Shown here: positions 1 through 8,975 of the stretch, one piece after another
Layout: each line of letters starts with the position of its first letter
Position numbering within the stretch: the stretch's first letter is position 1
From: Pseudoalteromonas sp. EB27
Lineage (GTDB): Bacteria; Pseudomonadota; Gammaproteobacteria; Enterobacterales; Alteromonadaceae
Length of the DNA: 64,000 nucleotides
Assembly: GCF_001974875.1 (NCBI RefSeq)
Contig: NZ_MTQD01000003.1
Span: forward strand, 225,945 to 289,944
Direction: 5' to 3'
The notes under the pieces: generated by a model
What the model saw: only the letters and a program-made list of their open reading frames with translations
What the model was told of the DNA's origin: nothing
Databases searched by the model: none
Translations under genes and position numbers: made by a program

Positions 1-144
1 TTAGGACTAAGTAATTTGATATCATAAAAAATGTATTTATCTGGGATAAGAGCAAAAGGCTAAAAATATGGGAACAATTGTCAGTGCTAATTACTAACCT
101 TAATAGTTGATTTAAATATAAAGTAAGTTCATTATTGCAGGCTG

Positions 145-189
145 TTTACGGTTTGCTTACTTTATATAATAAGGTTGGCTCTTATATAA
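145..189 (+). promoter_or_regulatory. Candidate -10 elements upstream of the diguanylate cyclase gene
   Basis: Two TATAAT hexamers lie at 165-170 and 184-189, ahead of the ATG at 210. Neither has a convincing -35 box at 16-18 bp. The rest of positions 1-209 is AT-rich and shows no gene, and the start codon lacks a clear Shine-Dalgarno sequence. Confidence 0.35.
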
Positions 190-209
190 TGATAAAATAA
201 ATATAAATT

Positions 210-1232
210 ATGTACGAATATTCAAACAATTCAGAAAGGAAGCTCATTGTCCGATTCTTTTCTTCGATAGGTTTTATAGCAACCTTTTCGATGGCTAGCT
301 TAGCGTTTATCAATAATAGCTATTTATTAGCATTTACTTTAGTAGCTTCTTCGTTTGTTTATTTATTGGCATTCAATATAGGTAGAGGTGTAGAGAAATC
401 TGCAACCATAATTTTATACAACCTTTATGCACTGATGTTTTACCTAGTCCTCACTGGTGGAGCACAAGGTACAGGACCGATATGGATATTTATAGTATCT
501 CCTGTTACTTATTCAATACGTGGGCTTAAGCGAGGTACTTATGATATTGTTTTATTTTTATCAGCGATTGTTTTAGGCTTTTACTGCGCAGATATACTTA
601 ATATATATGACTACAACCCAGAACAGTTCCCAATCAGAATCATACTTGCTTTTATAATTGTTGCATCGCTGAGTGGTTATTACGAATTTTCAAGAGAGAA
701 ATACAGCAGTAAATTAATTGCTTTAAGTCAAAAAAATGAATTTTTAGCCACAATAGATCCACTAACTAACTTGCCAAACCGTCGTTACACTATGAATAAG
801 CTTGTGGCTTTTAAAAATGAGCTTAAAAACAATAATATTCCGTTTGTAATATTATTAGCTGATGTAGATAATTTTAAAAAAATTAATGATCAATTTGGCC
901 ATGATTTTGGCGATGAAGCTCTTATCCATTTAGGCAAAACATTTGAAAATAATATTCCGCAAAATGCGATTGCTTCCCGTTGGGGCGGTGAGGAGTTTTT
1001 AATTGTGATTCCAGATGCAACAGTTGAGCAGGGGGAGCTCGTTGCAGAAAAAATCCATAATGCCCTTGAATCTTCAGCTGTAAGCCTATTCTCAGATAGT
1101 GTAAATATCACACTAAGCATCGGTATCACCTCAGCAAAAGCTGAGCTCTCAATTGACCTTGATATTAAGCGAGCTGATGAACTACTTTATAAAGCAAAAG
1201 AGCAAGGTAAAAATAGAACGTGCTCTTTTTAA
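210..1232 (+). CDS. Membrane-bound diguanylate cyclase (GGDEF domain)
   Basis: This 340-residue protein should make the second messenger cyclic di-GMP from two GTP. Residues 1 to about 165 contain several hydrophobic segments that look like an integral-membrane sensor module. A C-terminal GGDEF domain follows, beginning near ATIDPLTNLPNRR. The active-site motif is RWGGEEF near residue 259, an active-type GGEEF. The RxxD product-inhibition site that often precedes this motif is not visible (the preceding residues are PQNAIAS), so feedback inhibition may be absent. The sensed signal is unknown. The gene appears monocistronic, with a terminator-like hairpin overlapping its end. Confidence 0.88.
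   Translation: MYEYSNNSERKLIVRFFSSIGFIATFSMASLAFINNSYLLAFTLVASSFVYLLAFNIGRGVEKSATIILYNLYALMFYLVLTGGAQGTGPIWIFIVSPVTYSIRGLKRGTYDIVLFLSAIVLGFYCADILNIYDYNPEQFPIRIILAFIIVASLSGYYEFSREKYSSKLIALSQKNEFLATIDPLTNLPNRRYTMNKLVAFKNELKNNNIPFVILLADVDNFKKINDQFGHDFGDEALIHLGKTFENNIPQNAIASRWGGEEFLIVIPDATVEQGELVAEKIHNALESSAVSLFSDSVNITLSIGITSAKAELSIDLDIKRADELLYKAKEQGKNRTCSF
1196..1232 (+). terminator. Terminator-like hairpin overlapping the end of the GGDEF gene
   Basis: A 9-bp stem, AAAAGAGCA (1196-1204) with TGCTCTTTT (1221-1229), ends in a T-run and lies within the last codons. The stop codon sits immediately after the T-tract. Confidence 0.5.
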
Positions 1233-1241
1233 ATGTTTATT

Positions 1242-1565
1242 TTAATCCATCGAGAACGAATCTAGAGATGGCCTTATTTTAGCTTTTCTGCGTTTTACGC
1301 TCATATAGCAAAATATATTGCACGCAACTTGTACCGTGATTAAAGCCCAATAACTAATACCTAAACCACTTAATCCATTTTCCTTTTCGCTTGCAAGGTA
1401 ATAGGCCACAACCGCTAGGTGAAAAACTAAAAAGCTATTTAAAAAACGAAATAAGCGTTGTTTAAAACAAGTATGTTTATATTTACTAAATATAATTAAA
1501 CAGGTGCTTAGTACTAATAACAACCAACTTAAAATTATACAAAAATCAACTAAAGTACTGTGCAT
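1242..1565 (-). CDS. Small integral membrane protein of unknown function
   Basis: I do not recognise this 107-residue protein. It has about three hydrophobic segments: residues 5-27, 42-62 and 72-92. A basic stretch (VKRRKAKIR) follows near the C-terminus and probably lies in the cytoplasm. The ATG has an AAGGA sequence about 9 bases upstream, which supports translation. It lies just downstream of recN on the same strand, with a gap of about 35 bp, and could be read through from it. Its end is 9 bp from the convergent diguanylate cyclase gene. Confidence 0.55.
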   Translation of the reverse strand: MHSTLVDFCIILSWLLLVLSTCLIIFSKYKHTCFKQRLFRFLNSFLVFHLAVVAYYLASEKENGLSGLGISYWALITVQVACNIFCYMSVKRRKAKIRPSLDSFSMD

Positions 1566-1599
1566 TATTTAATCCTTGAAGACGTTATTTACTAACATA

Positions 1600-3273
1600 T
1601 TAGGCGTGAGCCATTATTAGTTCTTTAGCATTTGCTTTAGCTGTTTTACTTATATTGTCACCGCCTAGTAAACGGGCTATTTCATTAATGCGGCCATCTT
1701 TATTTAAAGGCAGCATATGAGTAAATGTCTCCCCTTGTGCTATTTCTTTAGCTACAAAAAATTGCTGATGTGCACTACTGGCAACTTGCGGTAAATGAGT
1801 AACACAAATTACTTGGGTCGACTTTCCTAACTGGCGTAATAACTTACCTACAGCAGATGCCGTTGGGCCAGAAATACCTACATCAACTTCATCAAAAATA
1901 AGTGTTGGAGTTGTTACTTTTTGGGCAATAATAACTTGTATAGCAAGGCTTATACGAGAAAGCTCACCACCTGATGCTACTTTAGCTAATGGTTGAAGTG
2001 GTTGCCCCGGATTAGTTGATACTAAAAAAGAAACATTATCAAAGCCTAAGCTGTTTGGTGTACGATTACTCTCTTGGGTTAAGGCTATTTCAAAAACACC
2101 GTTTTCCATCGATAAATTAGCCATGCTTTCACTTATTAATATATTCAGTGTATTAGCATACTCACAGCGGCTTTTACTTAATTCATCAGCAGTTTGCTTA
2201 TAACTAAGTAATGCGCTTTCTATTTCTGACTCAAGTTGATCTAGGCGATTACTATTATTACTTATTGACTCAAGCTCTTGAGCAATTGATTGATGAAACT
2301 CAACTAACTGCTGAGGTTTTATATGATGCTTACGCGCTAAATCCATCGCACCACTTAGTCTATTCTCTACTTCAACTAAGCGGGCAGGGTCTAAATCTGC
2401 TTGCTCAGTGTAATTACGGACTTCACGGCTTGCTTCTTCAACTTGTACTGCGGCTTCGCTAAGCATAGCAGCTACGCTTGCTAAACTTTCGTCATATTGA
2501 GCCAGCTCAGTAAATTGTTGAGCACTATGCTGGAGTAATGAACAGGCATTTTGCTCATCACTTTCGTATAACTGTTGTAATTCGCGTTGGCACGATTCTA
2601 ATATCGTTTGACTATTACTAAGCTTATAATGCTCAGCTTCAATTAAATCAAACTCATTCTCTTGCAATGCAAATTCATCAAGTTCAGCAACTTGATATTC
2701 TAATAATTGTTTTTGCGCAGCTTGCTGCTGCTGTTGTTGCTCTAAGTGTTTAAATTCTTTTTGTAAGTTAGCAAACTGTTTATAGTTTTTATTTACCGAG
2801 TTTACTAAGTGGTGATGCCCTGCATAGGCATCTAAAAGCTGTAACTGATGCTCAGCTTTTAATAAATGTTGGTGGGTATGTTGTCCATGAATAGATATTA
2901 AATATTGTCCAAGTTCTTTTAATTGTGACGCGGTAACTGCACTACCATTAATATAGCTTTTACTACGGCCGTTTTTGCAAACAACACGACGCAACAAGCA
3001 CTCATTGTCTGAAGTGCTTAGCATATGTTGCTCTAAAAATGCTTGAGCAAGCGGTAGATCTGTTAAGTCAAATTGTGCACATACTTCTGCTTTATCAGAG
3101 CTTGGGCGCACTGCTGATGCTTCAGCGCGTTCACCTAAGCACAGGGATAGGGCATCTATAGCAATAGATTTACCAGCACCAGTCTCACCTGTGATTGCGG
3201 TCATGCCGCTGCGCCACTCGGTGCTTAAATTACTCACGATTGCGAAATTTTTAACTTCTAAACCAATTAACAT
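1600..3273 (-). CDS. recN: DNA repair protein RecN
   Basis: RecN is an SMC-like ATPase that acts in recombinational double-strand-break repair and is induced by the SOS response. The protein starts MLIGLEVKNFAIV, the usual RecN opening. A Walker A motif, GETGAGKS, lies near residue 30, a long glutamine-rich coiled coil fills the middle, and a C-terminal ATPase half follows with SGGELSR and LIFDEVDVGISG. From this ATG it is 557 residues, close to the family length of about 553. An in-frame upstream ATG at 3294 was rejected because it lies beyond a LexA box that fits directly in front of the chosen start. Confidence 0.95.
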   Translation of the reverse strand: MLIGLEVKNFAIVSNLSTEWRSGMTAITGETGAGKSIAIDALSLCLGERAEASAVRPSSDKAEVCAQFDLTDLPLAQAFLEQHMLSTSDNECLLRRVVCKNGRSKSYINGSAVTASQLKELGQYLISIHGQHTHQHLLKAEHQLQLLDAYAGHHHLVNSVNKNYKQFANLQKEFKHLEQQQQQQAAQKQLLEYQVAELDEFALQENEFDLIEAEHYKLSNSQTILESCQRELQQLYESDEQNACSLLQHSAQQFTELAQYDESLASVAAMLSEAAVQVEEASREVRNYTEQADLDPARLVEVENRLSGAMDLARKHHIKPQQLVEFHQSIAQELESISNNSNRLDQLESEIESALLSYKQTADELSKSRCEYANTLNILISESMANLSMENGVFEIALTQESNRTPNSLGFDNVSFLVSTNPGQPLQPLAKVASGGELSRISLAIQVIIAQKVTTPTLIFDEVDVGISGPTASAVGKLLRQLGKSTQVICVTHLPQVASSAHQQFFVAKEIAQGETFTHMLPLNKDGRINEIARLLGGDNISKTAKANAKELIMAHA

Positions 3274-3274
3274 A

Positions 3275-3290
3275 CTGTTTATCCATCCAG
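3275..3290 (-). promoter_or_regulatory. LexA (SOS) box 1 upstream of recN
   Basis: The sequence CTGTTTATCCATCCAG fits the CTG-N10-CAG LexA operator pattern. It begins one base upstream of the recN ATG, so bound LexA would cover the ribosome-binding region of the gene. Confidence 0.7.
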
Positions 3291-3298
3291 TCAATTAA

Positions 3299-3314
3299 CT
3301 GTTAATTTATACAG
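3299..3314 (-). promoter_or_regulatory. LexA (SOS) box 2 upstream of recN
   Basis: The sequence CTGTTAATTTATACAG is a strong match to the LexA consensus CTG-N10-CAG with an AT-rich centre. It overlaps a candidate recN -10 box (TATAAA, minus strand, 3306-3311); a possible -35 TTGCAA lies at 3327-3332. The two boxes start 24 bp apart. Confidence 0.8.
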
Positions 3315-3348
3315 TGTTTTGGTTTTTTGCAAATTAATTTTGTATTAT

Positions 3349-3906
3349 TTACGCAACACTTACATCTTGAGTAAACTGTGTGTCGGTAGTCTGGGAGGAG
3401 GTGTCAATTTTATCATCAACAATATCAGTAAGTTGTACAGTGTCTTCAGTTATAATTAGAGCTATGAGGGGAGGTAGTACATTTATATAAAAACTCTTAT
3501 TGTATAAAATTCCTTGCTGAGGCAATTCAGATACAAAGTACTGTATATTATCAATCAATGGTTGAATTATATTTGTCTGATTAGTTTTAATTAACTCGTT
3601 AGACAACGTGTTAATTAGCAAGTCGGCGATATCTTCAAGCTGTTGCAAGTTCTCGTCTGTATGTGGTTGAACTACAAAAAAATTATTCACAATAGCTTGA
3701 ATGCGAGGAATGTATTTTGGGCGAATTATTTTAGCATCAAGTAGTTCATTAAGCTTTGTTTTAAGGCGAGTATTTACATGCGAAACACGTTCATTAAATA
3801 GCTTTTTTCTAGCTTCAATTGCCTTTTTACGATTACTTTCTACTTTAAGGTAAGTAGCTAGTAATGTAATCAATAACAATAGAGCAAAAAAAACAACATA
3901 AGTCAT
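3349..3906 (-). CDS. Membrane-anchored protein of unknown function
   Basis: I cannot name a family for this 185-residue protein. It begins with one hydrophobic segment (residues 2-18). A lysine/arginine-rich stretch (KVESNRKKAIEARKK) follows, placing the rest in the cytoplasm. The soluble part looks helical (residues 25-145), with an acidic, threonine-rich tail (DIVDDKIDTSSQTTDTQ). The ATG at 3906 has AGGA about 10 bases upstream. It sits between nadK and recN on the same strand; in Escherichia coli these two genes are adjacent, so this is an insertion in a conserved neighbourhood. Confidence 0.6.
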   Translation of the reverse strand: MTYVVFFALLLLITLLATYLKVESNRKKAIEARKKLFNERVSHVNTRLKTKLNELLDAKIIRPKYIPRIQAIVNNFFVVQPHTDENLQQLEDIADLLINTLSNELIKTNQTNIIQPLIDNIQYFVSELPQQGILYNKSFYINVLPPLIALIITEDTVQLTDIVDDKIDTSSQTTDTQFTQDVSVA

Positions 3907-3981
3907 TATTATCCGTTCCTGAAATGGTTAATTATTTTTATAGTGACATTTTGCTCTATAGTACTGCTTTTAGCAATAAAA

Positions 3982-4866
3982 TTAGTATAAACGACTACCC
4001 CAATTTAGTTTTGTACGCAAAACGTTGTAGTAAGAGTAATTTTTTGGATGAATTAAGCGCAACTGTTTATCGGCTTTTTTAATTACTACTTCATCACCGG
4101 GTAATACGGCAAGAACTACATGGCTGTCGCAACTTACCTGAAGGCTATCTGTATTTTCTAGGCTTAGCTTTAAACGAACCTCGTTATCGGCATCTACCAC
4201 TAAAGGTCTGCTAGATAAGGTATGAGGAAACATAGGTACTAACGATATTGCATTTAGCTCGGGCGTTAAGATTGGCCCGCCACCTGATAGCGAATAGGCT
4301 GTAGAGCCTGTCGGGGTTGATACTATTAAACCATCGGAGCGCTGAGAAAACACAAAGTCATTATTTATAAAAGCTTCAAATTCAATCATGTGCGCCACTT
4401 TATCGGCATGAAGTACCGCTTCGTTAACAGCTGAGTTGGCGCTTTTTAATTCATTATGTCGATATACTTCTACTTCTAATAAAAAGCGTTTTTCTTCAAG
4501 GTACTCACCACTGAGTACTTGCTCTAAGCTTGCTTCAAACCCTTCAGGGTTTAAATCAGTTAAAAAGCCTAGGTTACCTCTATTTACACCAATTACAGCA
4601 ATGTTAAAGCGTGCAAGCACGCGTGCTGCGCCAAGCATGTTACCGTCACCGCCTACAACAATGGCTAAATCGGCTTGTTCACCTAAGTCGACTAACTTAA
4701 CAAGTTTGTCATGCGGAATATCGTCTAACTGGCTCCCTGTACGTTTTTCTACTATTACCTCAAAGCCAAGCGCAAGTAAAAAGGTATGTAAACGCTGCAG
4801 AGTAGCCGCTGCTCCCGGGTGATTAGGTTTGCCAATTAGGCCTATGGTGTTAAAAGGAGAGTCCAT
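3982..4866 (-). CDS. nadK: NAD kinase
   Basis: NAD kinase phosphorylates NAD to NADP in the cytoplasm. The signature [11 protein letters not shown], with catalytic Asp, is present near residue 70, followed by [11 protein letters not shown] and the substrate-binding block [16 protein letters not shown]. From the ATG at 4866 the protein has 294 residues, matching the 292 of E. coli NadK; a longer reading from a TTG at 4908 was rejected. The gene is divergent from the hrcA-like gene and grpE, the same arrangement as nadK and grpE in E. coli. Confidence 0.95.
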   Translation of the reverse strand: MDSPFNTIGLIGKPNHPGAAATLQRLHTFLLALGFEVIVEKRTGSQLDDIPHDKLVKLVDLGEQADLAIVVGGDGNMLGAARVLARFNIAVIGVNRGNLGFLTDLNPEGFEASLEQVLSGEYLEEKRFLLEVEVYRHNELKSANSAVNEAVLHADKVAHMIEFEAFINNDFVFSQRSDGLIVSTPTGSTAYSLSGGGPILTPELNAISLVPMFPHTLSSRPLVVDADNEVRLKLSLENTDSLQVSCDSHVVLAVLPGDEVVIKKADKQLRLIHPKNYSYYNVLRTKLNWGSRLY

Positions 4867-4985
4867 AATGTACGCACAAAGAGATTTAATAATAGTAGAG
4901 TAACTCAAAACAGAAGTGTTTGAAAATACAGATTATAGCAATATTATAAACCTTCAATTTTATTCGCAGTGAGTTAGCTGCACGA

Positions 4986-5013
4986 CTTGAAAAAGAACTA
5001 AACGCCCCGATAT
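4986..5013 (+). promoter_or_regulatory. Heat-shock (sigma32-type) promoter of the hrcA-like/grpE operon
   Basis: CTTGAA at 4986-4991 and CCCCGATAT at 5005-5013 are separated by 13 bp. This closely matches the sigma32 consensus (CTTGAA, 13-15 bp, CCCCATnT). Transcription should begin near 5020. Confidence 0.78.
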
Positions 5014-5041
5014 CTCTTTCATGCAACAAGATGTAGATACC

Positions 5042-5986
5042 ATGAAACTAAACCCACGAGATCAGCAAATTTTTTCAGCTGTTATGAACATGTACTGTAA
5101 TGGTGAAGGCTTGCCTGTTCCATCAACAAAAATTGCCAAGCTCAAAGGCATGGCAGTGTGTTCGGCTACAGTTCGTAATGCTATGGCTCGCTTAGAAAAA
5201 GTGGGCTTATTGTATTCACCTCATACATCCGCTGGGCGGGTGCCGACAAATGAAGGATTTGATTATTGGTTTGACGAATTTTTTGTGCTTGGCGATATTG
5301 CTAATTATTGGCAACCACAGCAATCACAACTCGTTGAGTTAGCCCATGGTTTGAGCCAAAAATATCAAGTCTGTTGTTGTGTTGGTTTACCTCAAGCCAG
5401 TTCACAGCAAGTATTTAGAGTAGAAGTGCTTGATTTTGATTCTACCGACTGGCTTATTTTATTAATAGATAGGGCTGGGCAGAGTCACAATATTTGTATT
5501 GATAAACCTCATGATTCGTCAGACTCTGTTCGTTATCAATTTGCCACATGGTTAAATACAGTATTTAGCCAACAAACCTTAATGGAAGGTTTGTACCGTA
5601 TGCAAGCTATGGCAAATACAGCGCCTCGAAATTGCCATGATTCGCTTAATCAATGGACGCGACACTTGAGCCAGAAATTAGGCTCAGATAACAGTATTGT
5701 TGTTGGTGAAAATTACCTCTACAAACAAATTGATTGCGAGCAGAGCTTAAATATTGGTGTTTCATTTTTAAATTACGTAGAAGATAAGCTCGCTTTTAAA
5801 AACGGGTTATCAGTACTTAATAGCGAAAAGCTGCCTTTTACTGAGTGCAACGAATTGATTGTAATAAGTGTGCCATACTTTCAAAATCAAGAATATCAAA
5901 GCCGCTTTTGTATAATTTGTCCTAAATCAGCGCAGATTGAAGAAATAATTCAAGAATTTAAATTAATTGAGGCATCTAACTCTTGA
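5042..5986 (+). CDS. hrcA: HrcA-like heat-shock transcription repressor
   Basis: The N-terminal 85 residues match the winged-helix DNA-binding region of Hrc[29 protein letters not shown] resembles the Bacillus protein block by block. HrcA represses chaperone genes by binding CIRCE inverted repeats. The rest of the protein is more divergent and, at 314 residues, shorter than the usual 340 or so. I chose the ATG at 5042 (MKLNPRDQQ); an ATG at 5021 is in frame but would lie at the predicted transcription start. No CIRCE element is visible nearby, so its target is uncertain. It is directly upstream of grpE. Confidence 0.75.
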   Translation: MKLNPRDQQIFSAVMNMYCNGEGLPVPSTKIAKLKGMAVCSATVRNAMARLEKVGLLYSPHTSAGRVPTNEGFDYWFDEFFVLGDIANYWQPQQSQLVELAHGLSQKYQVCCCVGLPQASSQQVFRVEVLDFDSTDWLILLIDRAGQSHNICIDKPHDSSDSVRYQFATWLNTVFSQQTLMEGLYRMQAMANTAPRNCHDSLNQWTRHLSQKLGSDNSIVVGENYLYKQIDCEQSLNIGVSFLNYVEDKLAFKNGLSVLNSEKLPFTECNELIVISVPYFQNQEYQSRFCIICPKSAQIEEIIQEFKLIEASNS

Positions 5987-6044
5987 ATCTTTTTATTCAA
6001 TCCCCATAATTACCGCAGTTGTAAAGAATTGGAGCACGTATTTT

Positions 6045-6656
6045 ATGTCTGAGCAGACACAAAACCCTGAGCAAGAAGTAGAATTAAACGAAGAAATTTC
6101 TAAAATGCAGGCTGATGTAGAAGCAGCAGTAGAAGCCGCTGATCAGCATGCAGAACAAGAGCAAAGCCCTGAAGCAGAAATTGCTATGTTATATGCAGAG
6201 CTTGAAGCTGCAAAGCAAACAATTGCTGATCAAAAAGACGGTGTTGTTCGTGCCGCAGCAGATGTAGATAATATTCGTCGTCGTGCAGCACAAGATGTAG
6301 AAAAAGCACATAAATTTGCACTAGAAAAATTTGCCAACGAATTACTACCTGTAATTGATAACCTTGAACGTGCTATTGAATTTTCTGATAAAGAAAATGA
6401 GACTTTAAAGCCGTTGCTTGAAGGTATTGATATGACGGTTAAGAGCTTTAATGACGCTGTTTCTAAATTTGGTGTTGAAATTGTAAACCCACAAGGTGAG
6501 CAGTTTAATCCAGATTTTCATCAAGCAATGTCAATTCAGCCAAGTAACGATGTAACACCTAATACAGTGCTTGCTGTTATGCAAAAAGGTTACACATTGA
6601 ATGGTCGTTTATTACGCCCTGCGATGGTTATGGTTTCTAAAGCTGCTGATGCTTAA
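6045..6656 (+). CDS. grpE: Nucleotide exchange factor GrpE
   Basis: GrpE releases ADP from the Hsp70 chaperone DnaK. The 203-residue protein has the normal layout: an acidic N-terminal tail, a long coiled coil (residues 45-95) containing [19 protein letters not shown], and a C-terminal beta domain ending with [18 protein letters not shown]. The ATG at 6045 has GGAG 11 bases upstream. It lies 58 bp after the hrcA-like gene and is probably co-transcribed from the heat-shock promoter. dnaK and dnaJ are not in this window. Confidence 0.95.
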   Translation: MSEQTQNPEQEVELNEEISKMQADVEAAVEAADQHAEQEQSPEAEIAMLYAELEAAKQTIADQKDGVVRAAADVDNIRRRAAQDVEKAHKFALEKFANELLPVIDNLERAIEFSDKENETLKPLLEGIDMTVKSFNDAVSKFGVEIVNPQGEQFNPDFHQAMSIQPSNDVTPNTVLAVMQKGYTLNGRLLRPAMVMVSKAADA

Positions 6657-6682
6657 TTAATTTAAGATTATTAGCTTTGATA

Positions 6683-6712
6683 AAAATGCCTCATATTGAG
6701 GCATTTTTTTTG
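6683..6712. terminator. Bidirectional terminator between grpE and the MFS gene
   Basis: TGCCTCA and TGAGGCA form a 7-bp stem flanked by A and T runs on either side. It can serve the convergent grpE and Bcr/CflA genes. Confidence 0.85.
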
Positions 6713-7893
6713 TCTTTTTTATAGTGAATTAACTGCACGAGCATAGTGAGTAACACGGCGCTAAACATTAAACTTGAAAATGGCACTGCGCTTTCTGCAT
6801 GCATAATGGCAAGTAGCGGGCCAACTAATGCACCACTACCAAAACGAAGTGTGCCAATTACGGCGGTTGCCGTACCTGTGTTTCTTTCAAATTTCATTAA
6901 TATTAGCGAATCAGCATTACTTGCAGTGACACCTAAACTCATCATTAATGGCGCAATAGCAGCCACAATATAATAAAGTGATAAGTGCAATAAGCTAAAT
7001 GTTAACAGCGAAAGCCCCGATACAAACCCACATACAAGCCCAATATAGAGCATTTTTCGAGAGCCCAGCCTTGGTACAATTCGCGTATTTAAAAAGTTAC
7101 CAAACATCAGCGCCATTACGTTAAACGCAAATAGCACACCAAATAATTGTTCTGAAACCTCATATAAATCTAAATATATAAAAGGTACTGAGGTTAAAAA
7201 GCAAAAAAATCCAAACGATACAAACATAGAACTGAGTATATCTGCACGTGCGTCTTTATTACTGAGTACTGTTTTATAGCTATCAAAAAACAGAGCAAGG
7301 CCCTTTTTTTCATTTGTATGAATAGGTATATCTATTAAATACACTTGTACAAACGCTAATATTAAAAAGCTATAACCAGCAAGTACTAAAAATATGGTCG
7401 ACCAAACAGAGAACCCTAAAATAAACGAACCAACAGAGGGGGCTACTAACGGTGCTACCATCATGATCATCGACACATACGACATTCCCTTAGCTGTATT
7501 TTGCTGATAAATATGGCGAATAATACCCGGTACGACTACGGTTGCTGCAGCTCCCGTAAATGCTTGCACTGCTCTAAGAGTCCAAAATGCATGGATTTCG
7601 GTAGTAAATGCCAGTGCAAGTGAGCTTGCGCCAAATAGGGTTAAGCCAATACGTGCGAGCTTACGACGGCCAATTTGATCGGCAATAGGGCCAAAAAATA
7701 ACATACCTAATGAATAACCCGCTAAGTAAATACTCAACGATATTTGTACATTTGGCATATTAGTGTGTAAATCGTTTGCAATTACCAGCATGGCGGGCAA
7801 ATACATATCAATCGCCAATGGAGTAATCGCTACGATACTGGCTAATAAAGGCAATAAAATACGGGTATTAAAAGACGAGGTTGAGGCGTCCAT
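6691..7893 (-). CDS. Bcr/CflA-family multidrug MFS transporter
   Basis: This 400-residue protein has about 12 hydrophobic segments and the opening LLASIVAITPLAIDMYLPAM, typical of the Bcr/CflA drug:H+ antiporters (DHA1 family). The MFS loop motif between helices 2 and 3 is seen as GPIADQIGRRK. It probably exports drugs across the inner membrane using the proton gradient. The ATG at 7893 is preferred to an upstream TTG at 7908. The stop lies inside the shared terminator with grpE. Confidence 0.88.
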   Translation of the reverse strand: MDASTSSFNTRILLPLLASIVAITPLAIDMYLPAMLVIANDLHTNMPNVQISLSIYLAGYSLGMLFFGPIADQIGRRKLARIGLTLFGASSLALAFTTEIHAFWTLRAVQAFTGAAATVVVPGIIRHIYQQNTAKGMSYVSMIMMVAPLVAPSVGSFILGFSVWSTIFLVLAGYSFLILAFVQVYLIDIPIHTNEKKGLALFFDSYKTVLSNKDARADILSSMFVSFGFFCFLTSVPFIYLDLYEVSEQLFGVLFAFNVMALMFGNFLNTRIVPRLGSRKMLYIGLVCGFVSGLSLLTFSLLHLSLYYIVAAIAPLMMSLGVTASNADSLILMKFERNTGTATAVIGTLRFGSGALVGPLLAIMHAESAVPFSSLMFSAVLLTMLVQLIHYKKDKKNASI

Positions 7894-8089
7894 GTGTAAA
7901 CTCAACAATCACTAAAAACAAGGGCTATAGTGTAACAGGGCATTGTATTTGGATAAACTTAGTTTGCCTGCTAAGTTTATCGTCTCATCGCATCTTTTAA
8001 TATAAAGGTATATAAAGCAAATATTTTATATTGGTACTGTGTTTGCTATTCTACAAGCAATAAAAAATTCATTACTTAAGAGAATTATC

Positions 8090-8887
8090 ATGAAAAAACT
8101 AGTACTTGCAGTATTAGCGACAGCCGTTTTAGTCGGTTGTAAAACGTCACCAACAGGGCGCACTCAAATAGCGCTTTACTCAGACCAACAAATGAGTGAA
8201 ATGGGCACAGCTAGCTTTGCTGAAATGAAAGCATCTCAGCCAATAAATAAAGATGCTAAAACAAATGCATATGTAAATTGTATTGCTGAAAAAGTAGTGG
8301 CTGTATTACCAAAAGAATACGCGTCGCAAAATTGGGAAGTAGTTGTATTTGAAGATGAATCTGCTAACGCTTTTGCACTACCTGGTGGTTACATTGGGGT
8401 TCATACGGGCTTATTAAAAATAGCCACGAATCAAGATCAATTAGCAACAGTGCTAGGGCACGAAGTAGGGCACGTTATTGCTGAGCATTCTAATGAGCGT
8501 GTTTCACAAAGCTCTATTTTAGATACCGGTATGCAACTTGGTAGTGCAGCACTTGAAATGGGTAATATTCAATACCGTAATGAAATCATGCAGGGTCTAG
8601 GCTTAGGCGCACAGTATGGTGTTGTTTTGCCATTTAGTCGTTCGCACGAGTCAGAAGCTGATGAAATTGGCTTAGATTTAATGGCGGAAGCAGGCTTTAA
8701 TCCACAAGAATCAGTAACCCTTTGGCAAAATATGAGTGCAGCAGGCAGTGGTACAACACCTGAGTTTTTATCAACTCACCCAGCGCCAACTAACCGTATT
8801 AAAAACTTACAAGCGCAAATGAGCAAGGCTCTTGGCGAACAAAGTACAGCTAAAGCGCAGGGTAAAAACCCACAATGTAAGCTGTAA
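8090..8887 (+). CDS. M48-family zinc metalloprotease lipoprotein (LoiP/YggG-like)
   Basis: The 265-residue precursor starts MKKLVLAVLATAVLVGCK, a lipoprotein signal with its lipobox cysteine near residue 17. The zinc motif HEVGH lies near residue 125. The third zinc ligand is expected in SHESEADEIGLDLM. This fits the M48 peptidases of the LoiP/BepA type, which degrade or quality-control envelope proteins. The ATG was chosen because the longer reading would bury the signal peptide. The gene stands alone and ends in a strong terminator. Confidence 0.9.
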   Translation: MKKLVLAVLATAVLVGCKTSPTGRTQIALYSDQQMSEMGTASFAEMKASQPINKDAKTNAYVNCIAEKVVAVLPKEYASQNWEVVVFEDESANAFALPGGYIGVHTGLLKIATNQDQLATVLGHEVGHVIAEHSNERVSQSSILDTGMQLGSAALEMGNIQYRNEIMQGLGLGAQYGVVLPFSRSHESEADEIGLDLMAEAGFNPQESVTLWQNMSAAGSGTTPEFLSTHPAPTNRIKNLQAQMSKALGEQSTAKAQGKNPQCKL

Positions 8888-8902
8888 TTTAGCTTATATA
8901 AT

Positions 8903-8937
8903 AAAAACCCTGTAAATAGTTTACTTACAGGGTTTTT
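8903..8937. terminator. Bidirectional terminator
   Basis: AAAAACCCTGTAA and TTACAGGGTTTTT form a 13-bp stem between the M48 protease gene and the convergent hydrolase gene. Confidence 0.88.
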
Positions 8938-8975
8938 GTTTTTTTACTATAAAAACTCATTATCTAGTATTCAGG

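Noticed and set aside
4909..5041. CIRCE operator near the hrcA-like gene
   Set aside because: No TTAGCACTC-N9-GAGTGCTAA-like inverted repeat is present.
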